41,441 nucleotides of DNA from Planctomycetaceae bacterium (GTDB taxonomy: Bacteria; Planctomycetota; Planctomycetia; Planctomycetales; Planctomycetaceae), in NCBI GenBank assembly GCA_029243145.1, contig JAQWSQ010000229.1, positions 1 to 41,441 of the forward strand, given 5' to 3'. The notes below the pieces were generated by a model. The model had not been told where the DNA came from, ran no database searches, and saw nothing but the letters and a program-made list of their open reading frames with translations. Every line of letters begins with the position of its first letter. Positions within the stretch are counted from its first letter, which is position 1. The position numbers and the translations under genes are program-made. This document shows positions 1 through 7,093 of this stretch, piece by piece.

Positions 1-622
1 AATAGAAGTCATAGAACAACTGACCGCAACTTCCCTCACGGTCGCGAGACGTCATCACGCAGAACGTCGGTAAGTCGTCAGTATCGCTACCGAGTCCGTA
101 ATCGAGCCAGGCTCCCATACTCGGACGGCCCGGCTGTTCGCCTCCGGTTAATAGAAATGTCATGGCCGGCGCGTGATTGACGGCTTCCGTTTTCATGGAA
201 TGGACAAAACAAAGATCGTCGGCAATCTCGGCGGTATGCGGCAGAAAATCGGAAACCCAGCGTCCCGATTCTCCATGCTGCTGAAACGGGGCAATGGCTC
301 CGAGACACGGCTTGCCCGCGTTAGCCGTCATCGTCGAGAGTTTTTGTGACTGATGGATTGATTCGGGGATTTCTTCTCCACGACGTTCACCGAGAATCGG
401 TTTGTAGTCAAACAAATCGACATGAGACGGTGCCCCCGATTGCATCAGGTAAATCACCCGCTTTGCTTTGGGCGCAAAATGGGGTAAGCCGGGCAAGCCC
501 TCTGCGGCAGAGAGGTTGCCACCCGAGAGATGCGCGAGCGCCGCGGCCCCTAACCCGAGAGATGTTCGAGAAAGAAATTCCCGGCGGGCAAGTTGATGAT
601 GAAGTTGCTGAAATTCGTTCAT
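1..622 (-). CDS. DUF1501 family secreted protein, 3' end outside window
   Basis: The first 207 codons of a DUF1501 protein are present; the rest lies beyond base 1. The ATG at 622 begins 8 bases after the stop of the upstream DUF1549/DUF1553 gene, so the two are almost certainly co-transcribed. The N-terminus has a Tat-like twin arginine (ARREFLSRTSLGLGAAALA), followed by the family hallmark VIYLMQSGAPSHVDLFDYKP and later a HTAEIADDLCFVHSM stretch typical of the family. DUF1501 is an alkaline-phosphatase/sulfatase-fold-like family that is abundant in planctomycetes, with no proven reaction. The pairing with a cytochrome-like DUF1549/1553 gene is the usual genomic arrangement. Export by Tat, folded and possibly metal-loaded, is inferred from the signal. 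No strong Shine-Dalgarno precedes the start; a GAGAG lies about 12 bases upstream. Confidence 0.9.
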   Translation of the reverse strand, partial: MNEFQQLHHQLARREFLSRTSLGLGAAALAHLSGGNLSAAEGLPGLPHFAPKAKRVIYLMQSGAPSHVDLFDYKPILGERRGEEIPESIHQSQKLSTMTANAGKPCLGAIAPFQQHGESGRWVSDFLPHTAEIADDLCFVHSMKTEAVNHAPAMTFLLTGGEQPGRPSMGAWLDYGLGSDTDDLPTFCVMTSRDREGSCGQLFYDFY

Positions 623-630
623 AGATAGTT

Positions 631-3600
631 TCACTCTCTCGTGAGCACTTCGTCGAGATTCAAGATCAAATTCATCATTGCGGCGTAGGCCGCGAGTTCG
701 GTTCGATCAATATTTTCCCCGACTGGCGATTCGCCAATAGCCAGCAACTGTTCGACAGCTTTTTCGTCTTGTTCCATTTTTTTGCGAACCTGATTCAAAG
801 CCTGCACGAGAGCCTCTTGTTCCTTTTCTGTCGGTTGACGACTTGTTGCCAGACGAAAGGCATAACCGAGTCGAGCAAGATCATTGTCTCCCCCTTCCTT
901 TATCACACGTGCCGCCATGTTGCGGGCCGCTTCCAGGTAAGCGGTTTCGTTCATCATTGTGAGTGCGTGTAACGGCGTGTTGGTCCGAGATTGCTTGACC
1001 GTACAAACCTGACGGGCGGTGGAATCGAACAGCATCGTGGGACCAACCGAGCGTCGCCAGAAAATATAAATGCTACGGCGATAGAGATCGTCGCCGTGAT
1101 CTTGCTCGTACTTAATTTTACCCAGCGTCATATCGAGCCAGACCCCTTCTGGCTGATACGGCTTGACTGGTTTGCCACCCTCTTGCTCATGTAACAACCC
1201 ACTCAAAAACAACGCCTGATCACGAAGTGCAAGTGAGGACAATCGATACCGGGGTCCGCGTCCGAGAAAGCGATTGTAAGGATCAAATTCGAGTTGCTTC
1301 GGAGTTACCTTGGATGATTGCTGGTAAGTTGCCGACATGACGATCAACTTGACCATATGCTTGAGATCCCAACCGGACTCCATCATTTCAACCGCCAACC
1401 AATCGAGTAACTCGGGATGTGAGGGAGATTCGCCTTGAGTGCCAAAGTCTTCGACCGTTTTCACCAAACCTGCTCCAAAGAACTGTTGCCAGAATCGATT
1501 GATTGTCACGCGAGCCGTCAGTGGGTTGTCTCGACTGACCAACCAGCGAGCCAATGCGAGACGGTTGGGAGTGGCGTTTTCAGGCATTGCCGGCAACACC
1601 GAGGGGATCCCTCCCGCCAATCTCACCGACTTATCCGGATTGTCCCAAGCACCGCGTTGCAGGCGGTAAGTTTCTCTTGGCTTCTCCAACTCTTTCATCA
1701 CCATCGTTTCGAGATAACTCTTCACATGATTAGTCAGCGACGTTTTTGTCTTTTCGATCTGCTGATCCAAGGCAACGACTTCGTTGGCATTCTTGGCGTA
1801 ATACTCATTCAAAGCTTTCTTCAATTCAGCCGTACGATCCGCAGGTGGCATCTTGAAAGCGGCCAGCACCTCAGCCGGGATTTCGTTTTTGCCATCGAGT
1901 GTGGGTTTTGTGATTGAGCTTGCCGAAAGGCGAAACCAGTTCATCTGATGAAACGCATGAGGTGACTCGAATTTAAGAGACACTTTGAAGGTCGTCTTGT
2001 CAGCAACGGCAACCGGTGATTCAAATAAAAACATCGCCGAGCGATCATTCTTCATCTTGCCGGGATTGTTCACTGCCCAACCGGTATTGGGATTACCGTC
2101 ATAAGCCTTTTCAATAGTGAGGCTCCCCTGCTCAAAGTCCGCTTTTGCAGAAGTGATTTTGGGAGAGACTTCCGACCCATCCGATGAGGTCAGCTTAAAG
2201 CTGACATCGGTCAGGACAAAGTTGCCACTATCGGAGCGGGCCAGACCACCATTCGTAAACGAGTCATGATGTAATGCATCAATGCGCAGTCCGGTCAGGT
2301 GACCTTCGGCCAGAGGATACTGAATCTCATACACATCTTTTGCAGGATTCTTTCCTGAGAGGAAAATCGAACCATCCGGTTTGAACTCGTGCGTCTGTTT
2401 ATTTTGCGAACGAAATTGCTCGGGCGTCAATGGTTGCCATACTTGTGGCGTCTCATCTGCAGCAATTGATTCTCGAAGCCGATCTTCCCACGCCAGAATT
2501 TTGGCCGCGGCGAACAGGTTCTTACGTTGCGATTGCAGGTCGGCCACTTTTTGCTTGAGTTCTTGCTCTCGATGTAATTGCGGTTCAGTCGGCAAATCGA
2601 GGACTGGATTCGCGTTCCCGCCCGCATCAACGCGACCCGTCTCATCAATGTGATTGAAGTAGTCGTAGAACTGATAGAATTCGACCTGGGTGATGGGATC
2701 ATACTTATGATCGTGACACTGACAACAGGCCATCGTCAGCCCTAACCAGGTCGTTGACGTGGTATTGACGCGGTCGATGACATAATTAACACGACTTTCT
2801 TCCGCGATACGCCCTCCTTCTCCATTGAGCATATGATTGCGATTGAATCCGGTCGCCACGAATTGATCGCGTGTGGGATTCTCCAGCAGGTCTCCTGCTA
2901 ATTGGTCAATCGTAAATTGGTCGAAGGGCATGTTTTCGTTGAACGCCCGAATGACCCAATCGCGCCAAGGCCACATCGTCCGCGTTCGCTCTTGCTGATA
3001 GCCGTTGGAGTCAGAGTAACGTGCGACATCAAGCCAGGTTGCCGCCATGTGTTCCCCATAACGAGGAGACTTGAGCAAGCGATCAACGACTCTTTCATAA
3101 GCGTTAGGGGAATCATCCTTCAGGAACGTATCGACTTCTTCAAGAGTCGGAGGCAAGCCGGTCAGATCAAGCGTCACTCGACGGATCAAGGTTTCTCGCT
3201 CGGCATGAGCTGAAGGTAACATCTCTCTCTCCGTCAGCTTTTTCAGGATGAAATGATCGATGGAATTTTCAGGCCATCCTTGATCATCGATCTTAGGTAA
3301 CTGAGGACGTTCCGGTTTGACGAGAGACCAATGCTGTTGATAGATGGCTCCCTGTTTAATCCATTCAATCAGCAGTTGTTTTTCTTCTTTCGATAACGAA
3401 CGTTTGGAATCAGGAGGTGGCATCTGCTCAAACTCATCGGTAGAAAGGATTCGCTTGACCAATGCGCTGGCATCAGGATCACCCGGTTTGATGGCCGCGT
3501 ATCCACCGAGATCAGCTAGCGATCCTGCTTGCGTATCGAGCCGTAAAACCGCCTGTCGTTTCTCTTTGTCAGGACCATGACAAAAGACACATTTGTCGGA

Positions 3601-3693
3601 AAGAATCGGACGAATGTCACGATTAAAATCGATCTCTTGCGCAGCAATCGGCATAGAAATCCAACAGATTGAGAGGCAAATAAAGTAACGCAT
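631..3693 (-). CDS. Secreted planctomycete cytochrome-like protein, PSCyt1-DUF1549-DUF1553
   Basis: This is a 1020-residue exported protein. Residues 1-19 form a short signal peptide ending in AAQ. A planctomycete cytochrome c domain follows, with a haem-binding CVFCHG motif (C35, C38, H39) and a distal QMPPPDSKR segment that may supply the Met ligand. DUF1549 spans about residues 140-350 and contains the conserved second motif ACCQCHDHKYDP. About 250 residues of beta-rich insertion follow, and DUF1553 fills about 690-1000 (NPLTARVTINRFWQQFFG, then LLDWLAVEMMESGWD). Such proteins are thought to be covalent haem proteins outside the cytoplasmic membrane; substrate and partners are unknown. It is the first gene of a pair with the DUF1501 gene that starts 8 bases after its stop. 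It has no clear ribosome-binding site. Confidence 0.93.
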   Translation of the reverse strand: MRYFICLSICWISMPIAAQEIDFNRDIRPILSDKCVFCHGPDKEKRQAVLRLDTQAGSLADLGGYAAIKPGDPDASALVKRILSTDEFEQMPPPDSKRSLSKEEKQLLIEWIKQGAIYQQHWSLVKPERPQLPKIDDQGWPENSIDHFILKKLTEREMLPSAHAERETLIRRVTLDLTGLPPTLEEVDTFLKDDSPNAYERVVDRLLKSPRYGEHMAATWLDVARYSDSNGYQQERTRTMWPWRDWVIRAFNENMPFDQFTIDQLAGDLLENPTRDQFVATGFNRNHMLNGEGGRIAEESRVNYVIDRVNTTSTTWLGLTMACCQCHDHKYDPITQVEFYQFYDYFNHIDETGRVDAGGNANPVLDLPTEPQLHREQELKQKVADLQSQRKNLFAAAKILAWEDRLRESIAADETPQVWQPLTPEQFRSQNKQTHEFKPDGSIFLSGKNPAKDVYEIQYPLAEGHLTGLRIDALHHDSFTNGGLARSDSGNFVLTDVSFKLTSSDGSEVSPKITSAKADFEQGSLTIEKAYDGNPNTGWAVNNPGKMKNDRSAMFLFESPVAVADKTTFKVSLKFESPHAFHQMNWFRLSASSITKPTLDGKNEIPAEVLAAFKMPPADRTAELKKALNEYYAKNANEVVALDQQIEKTKTSLTNHVKSYLETMVMKELEKPRETYRLQRGAWDNPDKSVRLAGGIPSVLPAMPENATPNRLALARWLVSRDNPLTARVTINRFWQQFFGAGLVKTVEDFGTQGESPSHPELLDWLAVEMMESGWDLKHMVKLIVMSATYQQSSKVTPKQLEFDPYNRFLGRGPRYRLSSLALRDQALFLSGLLHEQEGGKPVKPYQPEGVWLDMTLGKIKYEQDHGDDLYRRSIYIFWRRSVGPTMLFDSTARQVCTVKQSRTNTPLHALTMMNETAYLEAARNMAARVIKEGGDNDLARLGYAFRLATSRQPTEKEQEALVQALNQVRKKMEQDEKAVEQLLAIGESPVGENIDRTELAAYAAMMNLILNLDEVLTRE

Positions 3694-3833
3694 GGTGATC
3701 GGTATCGTCGGATTGGAGAGAATCAGGGAGGAGTTTTTATTCTAAACAAGTGGACCAACAGAACCAACATCCTTCTTCGAGAACTTACGAACAAAGTGGA
3801 TCACACGGATATCGCGGGGAAACGCGTGTCGCA

Positions 3834-3857
3834 GATATTGAATAGAAATTCAATATC
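3834..3857. repeat. Perfect 10-bp inverted repeat, AGAA loop
   Basis: The arms GATATTGAAT (3834-3843) and ATTCAATATC (3848-3857) are perfect complements around AGAA. The stem is AT-rich and lacks a following T-run on either strand, so an intrinsic terminator is unlikely. An operator or short repeat element is possible. It lies about 140 bases upstream of the DUF1549/1553 start codon. Confidence 0.6.
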
Positions 3858-4108
3858 GTTCTACCCGGCTTGCTCGCACTGGCGGCTGACAATTGGGTTG
3901 ACCTGTTTGCTCATCAAACGGGGTGGCATCGGCACATGAGGCCAGTTCGGAAAGTTCCCAAACAATAATAATCTGGGACAAGTCCCAGCCTGTGAAACTA
4001 CTGGCGATTATTTTTCACCGCAGAGTTGACTGTGAACTCCGAGAATTTACGGCACTAGGTGGCTGAGGACGAACGTAGTGAGCCCCAGAGTTTTCGAAGT
4101 ACAAATTG

Positions 4109-4128
4109 TCTCACGCAGCGGCGCAGAG
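4109..4128 (-). repeat. Dispersed 20-base motif, copy 1
   Basis: TCTCACGCAGCGGCGCAGAG is the exact reverse complement of 29840-29859, 25 kb away. Read on the minus strand, both copies are preceded by a T-run. A looser relative lies at 30101-30140. Both exact copies are intergenic, which suggests a short dispersed element rather than a coding constraint. Confidence 0.65.
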
Positions 4129-4380
4129 AAAAACAACAAACATCGTCGATTTCAGGGAACACGCATCTGCGCTAATACGCACTCAAAAAAAGATTTGACT
4201 CTGATGAGTGAAGATCAGCGATAATGAGTGTTCTTGAGATTGTTCACTTCGAGCGGAGATTTCGACAAAATGATTTCACATACCCACGCTGGGAACGTTG
4301 ATTGATCATTCTATGCTCAATCCCCCCGCGTTCTTGAGAATGCAGCGACAGTAATGAGTAGGTGAACGCGTTGGTGACGA

Positions 4381-5553
4381 CTACTGTGTTTGCACGAGTT
4401 CTGTTTTGTTGATGCCGAATCCGGGGTGAATACGGTGGTTGCCCGTCAGTCGCCATTCATCAAGATCGGGCGTGAAGTAGATCGTAAAGAAGACATAAAA
4501 TGTCGCTGCAACTCCGAAAATAATCGCCAATGATTGAGGAAAATATAATGTCATACATGTCGCGAGTGTCAGACAACAACTGACGACGAGCGGACTGAGA
4601 AATATTTTGTCATAGCTCGGAATAATCCAGCGACCCGTCCGCATGCGGCCCCAGAAGTTGATTGGAGGTGCGTGTCCTGACAGACATCGAGAGGTAGGGA
4701 TGAATGAGCAGACCCAGAGACCAATGCCAATGCCAATGATCAAACTGAGAAATTCGGGACGGTCAGAAATCTGAAGTATCACACTGAAACTCCACCAGCC
4801 TGCCTGCAAGGCCAGTGCAATGGCCCAGCCGAGTGTTGGATTTTTGGGACTTGAAATGGGGCCCATTGAATCGTGCGGCCAACCCAAAATGTTTTTGAGT
4901 CTCATTTCTTTGGCGAGTTGACTGTTGGTTTGTAAGAAGTGATTTTGTTCTCCCGACCACTTGTCAAATGTCCGCATCGCTTTCCTTAGTCCCCAATGGG
5001 AGATGATGGCAATGATGGCGACTGATATGAACGACAAGCCGGGACTCTCATAAAGGTACAGCAGGCTCGGTAGCAAGAAAGTGATCACGTACGCATATCG
5101 GTATTCTTGAGTGAGTATGAAACTCATCAGGCACATGAGCGAATGGGCGATCAAAAATAGAGATGGTGTGATCAGCCAAAGTTCTGGATCGTGAAAGTAG
5201 GAAAGTGAACTGATCATACACAAGATGAGAAAATCCTGTGCGACCAAGTACACAGGCCCTCGTGGTAAGGGCTTCTCGTGAGACCAAGGGGTTTGTGCCA
5301 ACCATTCTCGATAATCATTCTGAAAGATCGGATGGAAGGCACCAGAACGATAAAGACCAAAAATAATGGCAAACATGCCTAGGCAAAAGAGTGGCGTTTT
5401 CAGCAAACCTGTTTCTTCCTGGATTTCATAGAGATCGAAGTAGTACAACACGAGTTGTGGCACAGCGATTGACATCAAATAGCAAAAGGCCATGAGAATA
5501 ATTAACCACTTCGGAGGCAGAACTTCTCTCATCCAGATCGTGAAACGCTTCAT
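4381..5553 (-). CDS. Multi-pass membrane protein, probable ABC transporter permease
   Basis: This 390-residue protein has about ten hydrophobic segments, beginning with WLIILMAFCYLMSIAVPQLV near residues 17-36. Its ATG overlaps the TGA of the upstream ATPase gene as ATGA (5550-5553), indicating translational coupling and one complex. I do not recognise a named ABC-2 domain, so permease is inferred from topology and context. A soluble loop around residues 190-235 separates two membrane clusters. The partner ATPase resembles ABC-2 exporters, so export or membrane remodelling is more likely than import, and no substrate-binding protein gene is nearby. The C-terminal 40 residues are polar and probably cytoplasmic. 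Confidence 0.8.
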   Translation of the reverse strand: MKRFTIWMREVLPPKWLIILMAFCYLMSIAVPQLVLYYFDLYEIQEETGLLKTPLFCLGMFAIIFGLYRSGAFHPIFQNDYREWLAQTPWSHEKPLPRGPVYLVAQDFLILCMISSLSYFHDPELWLITPSLFLIAHSLMCLMSFILTQEYRYAYVITFLLPSLLYLYESPGLSFISVAIIAIISHWGLRKAMRTFDKWSGEQNHFLQTNSQLAKEMRLKNILGWPHDSMGPISSPKNPTLGWAIALALQAGWWSFSVILQISDRPEFLSLIIGIGIGLWVCSFIPTSRCLSGHAPPINFWGRMRTGRWIIPSYDKIFLSPLVVSCCLTLATCMTLYFPQSLAIIFGVAATFYVFFTIYFTPDLDEWRLTGNHRIHPGFGINKTELVQTQ

Positions 5554-6329
5554 GCCACACCTCCCGCAAAATAGTCGGCGACATTCTGTTCCGACTCGGG
5601 AAAGATTTGCTCATTCAGCATCTGCTCGACCGACCTGCCCGTTCCGGTTTTGGTTAAGAGATCGGCAATGGAATCGTTCACGGCAATTTGCCCATCTCGA
5701 ATGACAATCAGCCGATCCGCGTTTTCAGCAACCAACTCGGGGACGGGTGCTGTGAAGACAATCGTGCATCCATTCTCTTCCGCGAGTCGTGTGAGGACTC
5801 TGCGTAACGCCAGTATCCCTGCCGGGTCGAGTCCTCCCGAGAACGGTTCGTCGAGGAGTAGAATCTCTGCTTCGATGATGAGAGGCGAGGCGAGGGAAAT
5901 CTTTTTTTGCTGTCCGGCGGAATAATTACTGATGGGAGAGTCGGCCAGTTCAGTGAGATTAAACAGGCTGAACAATCGCTGTGCATGATCGAACAACCGC
6001 AATTCCTCGATGTCGTAAAGCCGACCCACGCCGAGCAGAAATTCACGACCTGTCCGCATTTTGGGAAGATAGCAGCGGTCGGGTAGAAAGAAGGCCTTCT
6101 TGCGCAGGGCGAGTTCTTTATCGACCGATGATCGACGGCGTATTCCATCGATTTCGACATGCCCGCGTTGTGGTTCTAAAACTCCCGCCAGAACGCTGAG
6201 GAACGTCGTTTTTCCCATTCCGTTAGGACCGATGACGGCAGTCCGGCTTCCTTGAGGAATCGTTAACGAGATATCGGTTAAAACCGGTCTGACGCTGTAA
6301 TGCTGCGTCACATTTTCCACGCGAATCAT
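5550..6329 (-). CDS. ABC transporter ATP-binding protein
   Basis: This 259-residue cytoplasmic ATPase should power the membrane protein encoded directly downstream. Walker A is GPNGMGKT (34-41). The Q-loop region reads FLPDRCYLPK (81-90), with Asp where Gln is usual, as in some ABC-2 ATPases. The signature is a variant YSAGQQKK (136-143), Walker B is ILLLDEP (156-162), and the D-loop is GGLDPAG. The H-loop position reads VFTAPVPELV (191-200), where the family normally has Ser-His-Val or Thr-His; the switch histidine appears to be Pro195. The ATPase could be slow, or the alignment could be locally shifted. No ribosome-binding site is obvious. The upstream region holds two inverted repeats that could be operators. 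Confidence 0.9.
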   Translation of the reverse strand: MIRVENVTQHYSVRPVLTDISLTIPQGSRTAVIGPNGMGKTTFLSVLAGVLEPQRGHVEIDGIRRRSSVDKELALRKKAFFLPDRCYLPKMRTGREFLLGVGRLYDIEELRLFDHAQRLFSLFNLTELADSPISNYSAGQQKKISLASPLIIEAEILLLDEPFSGGLDPAGILALRRVLTRLAEENGCTIVFTAPVPELVAENADRLIVIRDGQIAVNDSIADLLTKTGTGRSVEQMLNEQIFPESEQNVADYFAGGVA

Positions 6330-6336
6330 GAGAGAC

Positions 6337-6407
6337 CCTTTCGTTTGTGGACGATATAGTCACAACGAAAGGAACGATGAGTCAGATCAAATAAATGCGA
6401 TGACTCA
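6337..6407 (-). promoter_or_regulatory. Candidate operator/promoter of the ABC genes
   Basis: Two inverted repeats lie just before the ATPase start codon (6329). The first pairs CCTTTCGTTTGTG (6337-6349) with CACAACGAAAGG (6361-6372), twelve pairs with one bulged T. The second pairs TGAGTCA (6378-6384) with TGACTCA (6401-6407). The loop of the first contains TATATC, which could serve as a -10 on the minus strand. Small ABC operons are often controlled by GntR-type repressors at such palindromes, but no regulator gene is intact here. This is inference from symmetry only. Confidence 0.35.
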
Positions 6408-6435
6408 ATGAGAAAAAGTTAAATAATCACTTAAA

Positions 6436-6579
6436 TTATTCTTTCGGTCTGTGAGAACCTGTATCAACGAGTTCAATCTCGTTCACCAATCGTCCTTGAT
6501 GACTTCTTACCCAACGGATCTCAATAACGCTGTTTTCATACTTGGGAGAGGTCCAAAAAGAGAATCCCGTGCTCGATCT
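6436..6579 (-). pseudogene. 3' remnant of an unrecognised gene upstream of the ABC genes
   Basis: On the minus strand, 47 codons run from a TGA at 6580-6582 to a TAA at 6436-6438 and read like true protein (FWTSPKYENSVIEIRWVRSH, then GRLVNEIELVDTG). There is no start codon before the frame collides with transposase debris. The end lies 106 bases before the ATPase start, in the same direction. I infer a gene once upstream of the ABC pair whose 5' part was removed by an insertion or deletion. I do not recognise the family. Confidence 0.5.
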
Positions 6580-6582
6580 TCA

Positions 6583-6871
6583 ATAGATTAATTGTCGAGG
6601 ACAACATCCCCGAAGGACTGGCCATCTTCGACATCCCCGCCGAACATCGCAAACGGCTCCGTACCACAAACATGCTCGAACGGCAGAACCGAGAACTCAA
6701 ACGAAGAACAAGAGTCGCCACGCTCTTCCCCAACGAAGCATCACTCCTCAGACTCGTCACCGCCGTCCTCGTTGAACTCAGCGACGAATGGGAAACCGGA
6801 ATGAAATACCTCACATTCCAAAATTAGAAACCTGAAACCGAATGGCCGATTTTACAGAAATATTGTTGCTC
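6583..6871 (+). mobile_element. IS256-family insertion sequence, right-end remnant
   Basis: This is the right end of an IS256-type element: the last 77 codons of its transposase (6594-6824, stop 6825-6827) plus about 45 bases to a likely terminal inverted repeat near 6847-6871. That repeat carries the TTTTACAGAAAT block typical of IS256-family ends. The left part of the element is missing, so it cannot move. The left boundary lies between the unknown gene remnant (ending 6579) and the first transposase codon; the right boundary abuts the esterase fragment that begins at 6882. Confidence 0.7.
6594..6827 (+). pseudogene. C-terminal fragment of IS256/Mutator-type transposase
   Basis: The 77 codons contain the strongly conserved C-terminal block of IS256-family DDE transposases: LRTTNMLERQNRELKRRTRV, then FPNEASLLRLVTAVLVELSDEWETG, followed by a TAG. 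The catalytic Asp and most of the roughly 400-residue protein are absent. No frame disruption is visible within the retained piece, so the truncation may be fairly recent. In full-length homologues the Glu in LER belongs to the catalytic region. It is a transposition scar, not a functional gene. Confidence 0.85.
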
Positions 6872-6881
6872 TATCGAATGC

Positions 6882-6923
6882 ACCGCTTCCCAAATAGTGA
6901 TATGGTCGATCACTGCCAACAGT
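6882..6923 (-). pseudogene. Fragment of a sialate O-acetylesterase-like gene
   Basis: Fourteen consecutive codons on the minus strand read TVGSDRPYHYLGSG, identical to the block encoded at 8408-8449 in the intact esterase gene on the plus strand. The DNA matches at only 32 of 42 bases, and all ten differences are synonymous. The piece therefore comes from a diverged but once-functional homologue, not a recent copy of its neighbour. Its 3' side stops at the insertion-sequence end. Upstream, similarity to the intact gene disappears within a codon or two. Confidence 0.6.
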
Positions 6924-7093
6924 CTTGAATAATCGACACCAACACTTCGGCAGAATCGTGGCAGTCGCCTGCCTTGTTGAGAATTCAACTTCGTTTGATA
7001 AGAACCCGTCGGCCGTTCGCATAAGTGACAGCACAGGACAACTCTTCAGTTAACCGCTTCGAGACTCCCCAGAACCTGAAAGACAGCCCATCG

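Larger units (their letters stand above)
3694..4380. other. Non-coding stretch with several inverted repeats
   Basis: No convincing gene is visible in these 687 bases. The stretch should hold the promoter of the DUF1549/1553 gene on the minus strand and whatever follows the membrane-protein gene that ends at 4381. It carries a perfect 10-base hairpin at 3834-3857, a 7-base palindrome CTGGGAC-AA-GTCCCAG at 3973-3988, and at 4109-4128 one copy of a 20-base motif that recurs inverted at 29840. Reading frames here are short and lack family resemblance. Confidence 0.7.

Noticed and set aside
7025..7093. Earlier start of the esterase at 7025
   Set aside because: It would place 23 polar residues before the signal peptide.
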